Positions 1 through 5,618 of a DNA stretch of 8,271 nt are shown here, in pieces. A model generated the notes under the pieces. That model saw nothing but the letters and a program-made list of their open reading frames with translations. It was not told the origin of the DNA and made no database searches. Position 1 is the first letter of the stretch, and each line of letters begins with the position of its first letter. This DNA comes from Hydrogenophilales bacterium RIFOXYD1_FULL_62_11 (GTDB lineage Bacteria; Pseudomonadota; Gammaproteobacteria; Burkholderiales; Thiobacillaceae). Where the stretch lies: positions 48,702-56,972 of the forward strand of contig MGZO01000129.1 in assembly GCA_001802655.1 (NCBI GenBank), given 5' to 3'. The position numbers and the translations under genes were made by a program.

Positions 1-2
1 TC

Positions 3-371
3 AAGCTCTCCAACGTCAACCGCGTGCTGTTCGGCGGCGTCCTGCTCGGGCCGCTGATCCTGGCGCTGGCGTTCCAGAGCGATTTCACCTCGAGCGCGCT
101 TTTACTCGGCGCGATCGGGCTGGCCGGTGGCTATTTCGCGATTCCGCTGAACGCACTGTTGCAGGAAACCGGCCACGAAACCATCGGCGCCGGGCGCGCG
201 CTGGCGGTGCAAAATTTCACCGAAAACAGCTTCATGCTGCTGATGGTGGGGATTTACTACGCCATCTCGCAATACGATCTGGATGCGCAGCAACTCGTCG
301 CCGTATTCGGCGGCTTCATGCTGCTGGGCATGGGCTGGCTTGCGCTGAACCGCTTGCGCTTTTCACGTTAA
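3..371 (+). CDS. lplT: Lysophospholipid transporter LplT, C-terminal part (5' end outside window)
   Basis: This is the last 122 residues of a major facilitator superfamily protein; the frame is open from the window edge to a TAA at 369-371. Four hydrophobic segments are visible, at about residues 8-26, 30-52, 74-91 and 98-117. The stretch IPLNALLQETGHETIGAGRA, followed by LAVQNFTENS, closely resembles the corresponding part of E. coli LplT (VPLNALLQE, then AVQN and ENS). From knowledge of the family, LplT moves lysophospholipids such as lyso-phosphatidylethanolamine across the inner membrane so that an acyltransferase (Aas in E. coli) can re-acylate them. The gene converges on the helicase gene, and a shared palindromic terminator lies 23 bases past its stop. 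Another MFS subfamily is possible, but the NALLQE and AVQN matches make LplT the best call. Confidence 0.85.
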   Translation, partial: KLSNVNRVLFGGVLLGPLILALAFQSDFTSSALLLGAIGLAGGYFAIPLNALLQETGHETIGAGRALAVQNFTENSFMLLMVGIYYAISQYDLDAQQLVAVFGGFMLLGMGWLALNRLRFSR

Positions 372-394
372 GCATTCGCTGAACGCCGGCCAAT

Positions 395-423
395 AAAAAA
401 GGGTTCCACGTGGAACCCTTTTT
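395..423. terminator. Bidirectional intrinsic terminator between lplT and the helicase gene
   Basis: An 18-base perfect palindrome, GGGTTCCACGTGGAACCC (401-418), is flanked by six A's on the left (395-400) and five T's on the right (419-423). Read from either strand it gives a GC-rich stem followed by a U tract. It sits between two convergent genes, 23 bases after the lplT stop and 25 bases after the helicase stop, so it can end both transcripts. The central bases must form a small loop, which shortens the usable stem to about seven pairs plus the A-T pairs. The same palindrome contains a parS-like core, listed separately. Confidence 0.8.
403..416. promoter_or_regulatory. parS: Candidate parS site (ParB-binding palindrome)
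   Basis: The 14 bases GTTCCACGTGGAAC match the core of bacterial chromosomal parS sites (GTTNCACGTGNAAC; consensus 16-mer TGTTTCACGTGAAACA, with the CC/GG variant known from pseudomonads). The outer bases here are G and C (GGTTCCACGTGGAACC) instead of T and A. Chromosomal parS sites are usually close to oriC and bind ParB, which nucleates the segregation complex with ParA and SMC. The yidC-mnmE pair in this window fits such a location. I saw no other CACGTG in the window with matching arms. The palindrome is also a good terminator stem, so the match could be fortuitous. Confidence 0.5.
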
Positions 424-448
424 GTCCTGCCGGAATCAAGCTTGCAGC

Positions 449-2179
449 TTAATCCTTGAAGCGGCCACGCACACCGGCGCGTGCAGGCGCATTGCCCGGG
501 CCACGGTTGCTATCACTGCCATAGCTGCGGCCGGTGCCGGCACCCGGGTTGGCGCTGCGCGCCGGGCGATCGCCGTAGGCACGCGCCTGGGGGCGGGCTT
601 TGGCTTCGCTCTCGCGCTTCTTCCAATACTCGACGCTGTTGCCGTCGACATCAGGACGCGGTGCGCGCTCAACTTCAGCCCGGTTGCCTTCACGCGGTGC
701 AAAGGTACGCGGCGCCTTGTCAAACGAACCCCGTGCGGCATTATCAAAGCGATTGCCACGCGGGGCGGCATCCGAACGCGGACGATCGCCTGCGGGACGC
801 TCGCTGCGCGCGCCACGGTCACGGTTGTCCTGGCTGTCGCCACGCGGCGGACGATCACCGTAGGCGCGCGGTGCGCCATCGTTACGCGGTGCGCCGTAGC
901 CGCCAGCCGAATGGTTGCGCTCGCCGCCGCCGAAGCTGCGTTTTTCGCCAAAGCCGCCGGTGCTGCGGTTGCCGCCATTACCACTGCGCGGACGACCATT
1001 GCCCGAAGCCGGACGGCCGCTGCCACCACTCTGCGGACGCTGTGTCGGCTCCAGACCCGGCAGGGTGTGGATTTCGATGCGGTTGCCCGTGTAGCGCTCG
1101 ATGTTCTTCACCAGACCGCCTTCACGCATCCCGGCAAAGCTCACCGCGATACCGGTGCGACCGGCACGGCCGGTGCGGCCAATGCGATGCACGTAGTCTT
1201 CGGCCTGACGCGGCAAGTCGAAGTTGATCACATGGCTGATGCCTGCGACGTCGATGCCGCGCGCGGCAACGTCGGTCGCGACCAGCACCTTCGTGCGGCC
1301 TTCGCGCAGACGCTGCAGCGAACGGTTGCGCGCACTTTGCTGCATGTCGCCATGCAGGGCATCCGAAGCGAAACCGCTGTCGGCCAGCATGTCGGACAAC
1401 TCTTCCGCACTTTTCTTGGTCGCGGCAAACACGATCGCCTGCGTCATGTCGGCATCACGCAGCAGCGAATCGAGCAGACGCGTTTTGTGGTCCATGTTGT
1501 CGGCGTACAGCAGGCGCTGTTCGATCTTGGATTCGGTATGCGGAACCGCCGCGATTTCGATGCGCACTGCGTTTTTGGTCAGTTCACGTGCCAGATTGCC
1601 CACCACGCCATCGAGCGTTGCCGAGAACAGCAAGGTCTGGCGATCGGCCGGGCAGCGCTTGGCGATGGCCTGGATGTCGTCGACAAAACCCATATCCAGC
1701 ATGCGGTCGGCTTCGTCCAGCACCAGCACTTCAATGCGCGAAAAGTCGATCTTGCCGCGCTCCAGATGGTCGATCAAACGACCCGGCGTTGCCACCACGA
1801 TGTCGACTGGCTGGCTCAAACGCTTGAGCTGCAAGCCATACGGTGCGCCGCCCACCAGGCAGGCGGTGCGAAAACGACGCATCCCGCTGCCGTAGGTGAT
1901 CGCAGCCTTTTCAACCTGCAGGGCCAGTTCGCGTGTCGGCGTCAGCACCAACACACGCGGGCCAATGCTCTTGCTGGGCGACTCGGTCAGCAAACGCTGC
2001 AACGACGGCAACAGGAAGGCGGCTGTCTTGCCGCTGCCGGTGTGCGAAGACACCAGCAAATCGCTGCCGTTCATGGCAGCAGGAATCGATTGCTGTTGCA
2101 CCGGCGTCGCGGTCGTGTAACCGGAGGTGGAAACAGTATTGAGGATGATGGGATCAAGACCCAATTCGGAAAATTGCAT
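449..2179 (-). CDS. DEAD-box ATP-dependent RNA helicase (RhlE/SrmB-like) with long Gly/Arg/Asn-rich tail
   Basis: A 576-residue superfamily 2 helicase that should unwind or remodel RNA using ATP in the cytoplasm. All core motifs are present in order: Q motif region FSELGL...TPVQQQ (3-30), motif I HTGSGKT (46-52), Ia PTRELA (81-86), Ib TPGRL (131-135), DEAD (155-158), SAT (186-188), motif V ATDVAARGID (301-310) and motif VI HRIGRTGR (331-338). After about residue 380 comes a tail of nearly 200 residues dominated by G, R, N, S, P and D, with YGDRP occurring twice. Family members of this kind act in ribosome assembly, mRNA decay and cold adaptation. I chose the ATG at 2179: the Q motif follows at once, as in homologues, and an AAGG lies six bases upstream. 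An in-frame start at 2329 would add 50 residues of no recognisable character. Features of both RhlE and SrmB are seen, so no symbol is given. Confidence 0.93.
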   Translation of the reverse strand: MQFSELGLDPIILNTVSTSGYTTATPVQQQSIPAAMNGSDLLVSSHTGSGKTAAFLLPSLQRLLTESPSKSIGPRVLVLTPTRELALQVEKAAITYGSGMRRFRTACLVGGAPYGLQLKRLSQPVDIVVATPGRLIDHLERGKIDFSRIEVLVLDEADRMLDMGFVDDIQAIAKRCPADRQTLLFSATLDGVVGNLARELTKNAVRIEIAAVPHTESKIEQRLLYADNMDHKTRLLDSLLRDADMTQAIVFAATKKSAEELSDMLADSGFASDALHGDMQQSARNRSLQRLREGRTKVLVATDVAARGIDVAGISHVINFDLPRQAEDYVHRIGRTGRAGRTGIAVSFAGMREGGLVKNIERYTGNRIEIHTLPGLEPTQRPQSGGSGRPASGNGRPRSGNGGNRSTGGFGEKRSFGGGERNHSAGGYGAPRNDGAPRAYGDRPPRGDSQDNRDRGARSERPAGDRPRSDAAPRGNRFDNAARGSFDKAPRTFAPREGNRAEVERAPRPDVDGNSVEYWKKRESEAKARPQARAYGDRPARSANPGAGTGRSYGSDSNRGPGNAPARAGVRGRFKD

Positions 2180-2570
2180 GACTAACCTTTTTAATGAGCG
2201 CACCTGGCCAAAGGCACAAAAACGCGCTATCCCGACCCGTCCGAAACCAGACAGGTCAAATATACGAACCGGATATGAAGCGGCGTTAGATTGGCTCAGT
2301 CCAAAAAGGATCAATCCAGGAACGCCCACGGGTCGCGTCGATCACATCGGCGCCAACCACAAGACTTGTCACTGTCCGCAAGGCGCGAACGGTACAAAAG
2401 AGAGGTCGAAGACGATGGGGCTGTGAGAACAGTCCCGAGGCACGGCGGCTGAAACTTCGCCTGCCCACTTGCTGTATGCACAACGCTGCGCAGTATATCA
2501 GAAAACGCTGATTTTACCGAGCCCTTTTGACACCCTGCCTTACGACACGGTTGAACCCTGGCAAACTGGT
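2180..2570 (-). other. 391-base gap: likely promoter and long structured leader of the helicase gene
   Basis: No convincing gene is present. Read on the minus strand, a candidate promoter at 2492-2500 would give a leader of about 305 nt before the helicase ATG. Possible hairpins in that leader are 2234-2257 (8-bp stem including one G-U on the minus-strand RNA, loop of 8), 2350-2386 (GCGCC with GGCGC, a 5-bp closing stem) and 2417-2436 (CTGT/ACAG plus three G-C pairs separated by a mismatch). Long 5' leaders are known for cold-regulated helicase mRNAs such as E. coli deaD/csdA; whether this one is regulatory is inference. No clear terminator for the ABC gene was found, so read-through from it is possible. 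Confidence 0.45.
2492..2500 (-). promoter_or_regulatory. Candidate extended -10 promoter for the helicase gene
   Basis: On the minus strand the bases read TGATATACT, which fits an extended -10 element (TGN followed by TATACT, five of six matching TATAAT). No good -35 hexamer lies 16-18 bases upstream, as expected when an extended -10 compensates. The predicted start near 2485 lies about 305 bases before the helicase ATG. The element overlaps a near-palindrome at 2493-2517 that could be an operator. This is sequence pattern only. Confidence 0.35.
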
Positions 2571-4340
2571 TCATGCCGGCTGATACAGCTTGCGATACAG
2601 CCCGTCGCGGTCGATCAGTTCGTCGTGCCCGCCCTCCTCCACCACGCGGCCATTTTCAAACACCAGAATGCGATCCGCCTCGCGCACCGCCGACAGCCGG
2701 TGCGCAATGATGAGCGTGGTACGTCCGGCCAGAAACGCGTGCATCGCCTGATGCAGCTGATGCTCGGTGGCGCTGTCGAGCGCGGAGGTGGCTTCGTCGA
2801 GAATCACGATACTGGGCTGGGCGACGATCATGCGCGCAATCGCCAGGCGTTGCCGCTGACCACCCGACAGCCGCACCCCCTGGCGTCCCACCACCGTGTC
2901 GAGCGCGTGGGGCAAGGCGGCAATGACGTCCTTCATCTGCGCGATTTCCAGCGCCTGCCACAGCGTGGCGTCATCGGCATCGCGCCCCAGCGTGAGATTG
3001 GCGCGCACGCTGTCGTTGAACAGCACCGGGTGCTGCAACACCACGCCCACGTGCTCGCGCACCATTTCCCAGCCGATCTCCGTCACCGGCGCGTCACCGT
3101 ACACAATCCGCCCGGCTTTCACCGGATACAGGCCCAGCAAGGCCTGCACCAGCGTCGACTTGCCGCCGCCCGACGCGCCCACCAGCGCGACTTTCTCGCC
3201 CGGCGCAACCGTGAGGCTGACGTCATCCAGCACGCTTTCACCATTTTCCTCATAGGAAAAGCTCACATGTTCCAGCGCGATGCCGACGGTCACCCGGCCC
3301 GCAAACGGATCGCGCCGTGCGGCATGCGCCGGTTCGTCCTTCAGGCCCAGCAGCGCGTTGATGCGTCCCAGCGCAGCATTGGCGGCAAACCAGGAATATT
3401 GCATGTTCACCAGTTCCTGCACCGGCGTCATCATGAACCAGAGGTAGCCGAACACCGCCAGCATCTCGCCAATGCTGAGGGTGGAATACACCACCATCAG
3501 CATCGCCAGCATGCGGAAAACGTCAAACCCTGCCAGGAACACAAAAAAGGATATCCGGCTCATCGCGTCCGACTTCCAGGCGAACGCAGCGGCATGCTGG
3601 CGGATATCGGCGGCGCGGTCGCTGACTCGCGCGAGGTAATGCTTCTCGCGGTTCATCGCGCGAATTTGCGTCAGCGCATCGAGCGTTTCGGCAAGCGCAT
3701 CCTGAAACCCCTCGAACGCGCGGTTCTCGTGTTTCTTCAGATCTTTCACCCGCTTGCCGAGCCGGGTGGAGAACAGGATCACCACCGGGTTCAGCAGCAG
3801 GATGAACAGCGCCAGCTGCCAGTGCATCCAGAACAGCACCGCCGCCACCCCAATCAGCGTCAGCACCGAGACAACCAGGCCTGAAATCGACGCGCCCAGA
3901 AAACTGTCGATGGCGTTGAGATCGGTGACGAAATGCGACGTCACGCGCCCGGCGCCAACCGTTTCGAATTCGGACAGCGCGATTTTCGACAGCCGGTTGA
4001 GCATCCTCACCCGGATGCGGTACACCACCTCCTTCGCCAGCAGCGAAAACGTCCGCCCCTGCCATACATGCAGCAGAATCGAGGCGAGCCGCAGCACCAC
4101 GGTCAGCAGCAGCGCCGCACCAATGAACAACACCGGCCCATGCCAGGCCATGGGCGTCCATGCGGCGATATGGGCAACGAACGCGGCGGGATGATGCAGC
4201 AGCACCTCGTCCACCATCAGCGGCAACAGCAGCGGCACCGGTACCGCCGCCATCACCGCCAGCAGCGCAATGAAATTGGCCTGTGCAAGACGGCTGCGAT
4301 GCGTGCGAATTTCAGCGTAGATCGCTTGCCAGGTCAGCAT
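2571..4340 (-). CDS. ABC transporter, fused permease and ATPase (MsbA-like exporter half)
   Basis: A 589-residue half-transporter with an N-terminal membrane domain and a C-terminal nucleotide-binding domain. Six membrane segments lie at about residues 20-45, 68-92, 150-171, 174-192, 262-285 and 290-308. The ATPase carries Walker A GASGGGKST (388-396), Q-loop Q436, signature LSGGQ (491-495), Walker B IVILDEA with catalytic Glu516, D-loop SALD (519-522) and H-loop His547, all intact. It should work as a homodimer in the inner membrane and export a hydrophobic or lipid-linked substrate; length and order match MsbA-type exporters. The substrate cannot be read from sequence, and no accessory HlyD or outer-membrane channel gene is adjacent. 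The start at 4340 lacks a clear Shine-Dalgarno sequence (TTTTT just before the ATG), so the start is slightly uncertain. The methyltransferase gene lies 222 bases upstream on the same strand. Confidence 0.92.
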   Translation of the reverse strand: MLTWQAIYAEIRTHRSRLAQANFIALLAVMAAVPVPLLLPLMVDEVLLHHPAAFVAHIAAWTPMAWHGPVLFIGAALLLTVVLRLASILLHVWQGRTFSLLAKEVVYRIRVRMLNRLSKIALSEFETVGAGRVTSHFVTDLNAIDSFLGASISGLVVSVLTLIGVAAVLFWMHWQLALFILLLNPVVILFSTRLGKRVKDLKKHENRAFEGFQDALAETLDALTQIRAMNREKHYLARVSDRAADIRQHAAAFAWKSDAMSRISFFVFLAGFDVFRMLAMLMVVYSTLSIGEMLAVFGYLWFMMTPVQELVNMQYSWFAANAALGRINALLGLKDEPAHAARRDPFAGRVTVGIALEHVSFSYEENGESVLDDVSLTVAPGEKVALVGASGGGKSTLVQALLGLYPVKAGRIVYGDAPVTEIGWEMVREHVGVVLQHPVLFNDSVRANLTLGRDADDATLWQALEIAQMKDVIAALPHALDTVVGRQGVRLSGGQRQRLAIARMIVAQPSIVILDEATSALDSATEHQLHQAMHAFLAGRTTLIIAHRLSAVREADRILVFENGRVVEEGGHDELIDRDGLYRKLYQPA

Positions 4341-4464
4341 AAAAATGTTTGCCCAAAACTGAGAATGCGCAGCACCGTGATACAGGCAAGCCTATCGATG
4401 CAGAATCTAGCAAAATGGCACGAAGCCGCTGTTGCACGGCTCTTGAAAAATGGATTTTGAATAC

Positions 4465-4484
4465 AGGAACAATTCCGGAAACAC
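4465..4484. repeat. Left copy of paired octamers AGGAACAA and GGAAACAC
   Basis: AGGAACAA (4465-4472) and GGAAACAC (4477-4484) lie within 20 bases. Both octamers recur in the same orientation but reversed order on the other side of the methyltransferase segment (5534-5541 and 5546-5553). They may mark the edges of an inserted segment or be binding sites; chance is not excluded because the words are A-rich and short. Confidence 0.3.
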
Positions 4485-4500
4485 TTTCAGATTTGTTTCC
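4477..4500. repeat. Inverted repeat GGAAACA-N10-TGTTTCC
   Basis: Seven-base perfect arms (4477-4483 and 4494-4500) are separated by ten bases, in the 222-base gap between the methyltransferase and the ABC transporter gene. Immediately to the left is a TTCCGGAA palindrome (4473-4480). There is no T tract after the arms on either strand, so it is a poor terminator; an operator or a recombination-associated repeat is more likely. The remaining gap sequence (4341-4562) shows nothing else I can name and no obvious promoter for the ABC gene. Confidence 0.4.
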
Positions 4501-4562
4501 CAAACGAGGCCAGTCTTCCTAATCGATCGCCCACACTGCTGAGGCCGAAGAAGGGAACGGTC

Positions 4563-5210
4563 TCAGGGCTTGGGCAGTTCCGCAATGACAAGTATCTGAA
4601 TATGACGCATATCACGGGTAAATTCTGGAAATAGCCGAAATAGCAAACGCCGTAAAGGTTTACGTGGATCCCACCACTCCTGATGGATTCCGATTACATC
4701 CAAAACTCGGTAGCCTCGTTCCTCGAATAAGGCAACGACACTCTTCTGGGTAAAAAACCGTAAGTGAGTTCTATCGCGGATACCCAGTTCCTCGTACTTC
4801 CAATCCTTATCCAAGATAAGGTGCTCAAGGTTATCTATGTGGCGAACGTTTGGAACACAGCAATTGATGCGCCCCCCCGGCTTCAACTTGCTGCGACAAA
4901 GATCCAGAGCCATGACTGGATCACTCATATGTTCCAGCGAGTCATTGAAAAGGATCAAGTCGAAATACTCGTTTGGCAGGTGGATTGACGGGCCAAAGAA
5001 ATCGTTAATTACATGATCAAGCCGTTCCTTGGCCACAGCGGCAGATACATCGTCTGGTTCCACTCCCCAGACCTCGACATCATTGACAGACTTTAGTGCC
5101 TGACCAAACGCGCCTTTTGCGCAGCCTACGTCAAGTACGGTCTTCACGTCGGCGGGAACGTGAACTAACAGGTTTTTTCGAAAAAGATCTGGATAGTCAG
5201 TACGGCCCAT
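4563..5210 (-). CDS. Class I SAM-dependent methyltransferase, polysaccharide-cluster type
   Basis: A 215-residue methyltransferase of the UbiG-like fold (Methyltransf_23 type). The SAM-binding motif I is VLDVGCAKGAFG (25-36), the acidic residue after strand 2 is in WGVEPD (48-53), motif II-like FNDSLEHMSDP is at 88-98 and LKPGGRI at 109-115. RTHLRFFT (147-154) is typical of methyltransferases found in O-antigen or other surface-glycan gene clusters, but the acceptor is unknown and no glycosyltransferase is adjacent. I prefer the ATG at 5210, which has GGA eight bases upstream; an in-frame ATG at 5219 adds three residues without a ribosome binding site. Base composition is unlike the neighbours: two 60-base lines counted by hand (4621-4680, 4741-4800) have 28 G+C each, against 41 in a line of mnmE (6001-6060). 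This suggests recent acquisition. Confidence 0.85.
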   Translation of the reverse strand: MGRTDYPDLFRKNLLVHVPADVKTVLDVGCAKGAFGQALKSVNDVEVWGVEPDDVSAAVAKERLDHVINDFFGPSIHLPNEYFDLILFNDSLEHMSDPVMALDLCRSKLKPGGRINCCVPNVRHIDNLEHLILDKDWKYEELGIRDRTHLRFFTQKSVVALFEERGYRVLDVIGIHQEWWDPRKPLRRLLFRLFPEFTRDMRHIQILVIAELPKP

Positions 5211-5241
5211 AATTGTCATCCAAAAAATTCAGCATGTTTTA

Positions 5242-5515
5242 TCAATATAGCTTGGAACATAGGGCGAAACGATCAACATCCACAATCCCAACGGTAGGCT
5301 GCCGCCGATCCAGCCACTCAAGGCGTTGCTCCATCCGCTGGCAGTCCCGACAGGCGAAGATCGCACCGCCATAGAAGACCGCCGCCCGCGGCCATCTGAT
5401 CGGCCCCACGATTTTTGTTTCTGTCGTTAGTCGCCAGAATATCGGCTACGGTCATGTCAGCGATTTGCTCATGCCGATGGGCGGGATCACTATCCAAGAC
5501 ACGCTAGATGTCCGC
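5242..5515 (-). pseudogene. Probable decayed coding remnant, two overlapping minus-strand frames
   Basis: Nothing intact is encoded in the roughly 400 bases between the methyltransferase start and the mnmE stop, but two minus-strand frames look protein-like. One runs from an in-frame ATG at 5455 to a TGA at 5318-5320 and begins MTVADILATNDRNKN. The other is open from 5445 down to a TGA at 5242-5244 and includes MEQRLEWLDRRQPTVG, then IVDVDRFALCSKLY. They overlap at an A5 run (minus strand, about 5411-5415), where a one-base slip would join them. The DVDRF then seven-residue step to Y at the end faintly recalls the start of a GGDEF domain (DxDxF...ND.YG), but the stop falls where the Gly should be. 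I cannot assign a family; treat it as debris of an inserted or lost gene. Confidence 0.3.
5244..5249 (-). promoter_or_regulatory. Possible -10 element for the methyltransferase gene
   Basis: TATATT on the minus strand, in a locally AT-rich stretch, would place the transcript start near 5237, about 18-27 bases before the two candidate ATGs. No convincing -35 hexamer is present at 16-18 bases, so this is a weak call. Confidence 0.25.
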
Positions 5516-5520
5516 TGTTC

Positions 5521-5543
5521 AAAATAGGTGTTTGGAAACACCT
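5521..5543 (-). terminator. Intrinsic terminator downstream of mnmE
   Basis: AGGTGTTTGGAAACACCT (5526-5543) is a perfect palindrome; on the minus strand it forms a 7-bp stem with a four-base loop and is followed by ATTTTG. It lies about 75 bases after the mnmE stop on the same strand, so it is well placed to end the mnmE transcript. The U tract is short. The palindrome also contains one of the GGAAACAC octamers repeated on the other side of the methyltransferase segment. Confidence 0.55.
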
Positions 5544-5553
5544 GTAGGAACAA
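5534..5553. repeat. Right copy of paired octamers GGAAACAC and AGGAACAA
   Basis: GGAAACAC (5534-5541) and AGGAACAA (5546-5553) repeat the two octamers found at 4477-4484 and 4465-4472. The two sites enclose the low-GC methyltransferase and the decayed coding remnant, a span of about 1.09 kb. The first octamer is part of the mnmE terminator palindrome. Confidence 0.3.
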
Positions 5554-5618
5554 CTCAATGCGAATTCACGTCGAACATGCAAGCGTTCTGCGGAAGGTCT
5601 CGGACTATTCCGAAATTC

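Noticed and set aside
1585..1590. Other CACGTG hexamers (also at 3048-3053 and 5766-5771) as further parS sites
   Set aside because: The flanking arms do not form the GTTN/NAAC palindrome and all three are inside coding sequence.
410..2185. 591-codon plus-strand open frame covering the helicase gene
   Set aside because: It is antisense to an unmistakable DEAD-box helicase, its translation is low-complexity Ala/Arg/Thr-rich, and GC-rich codon bias explains the lack of stops.
2417..2436. Plus-strand hairpin GGGGCTGT-GAGA-ACAGTCCC with a GNRA-type loop
   Set aside because: The stem is complete only on the plus strand, where no gene or promoter is evident; kept only as a possible imperfect hairpin in the minus-strand leader.
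2286..2574. Short minus-strand open frames of 65 and 87 codons in the helicase leader
   Set aside because: No ribosome binding site, no recognisable protein character, and one overlaps the ABC gene stop; better explained as leader sequence.
2469..3884. 471-codon plus-strand open frame opposite the ABC transporter
   Set aside because: His/Arg/Gln-rich translation with no domain pattern; the minus strand carries every ABC motif intact.
4312..4503. 63-codon minus-strand open frame before the ABC transporter
   Set aside because: No ribosome binding site or domain; composition is like intergenic DNA and it overlaps the ABC start.
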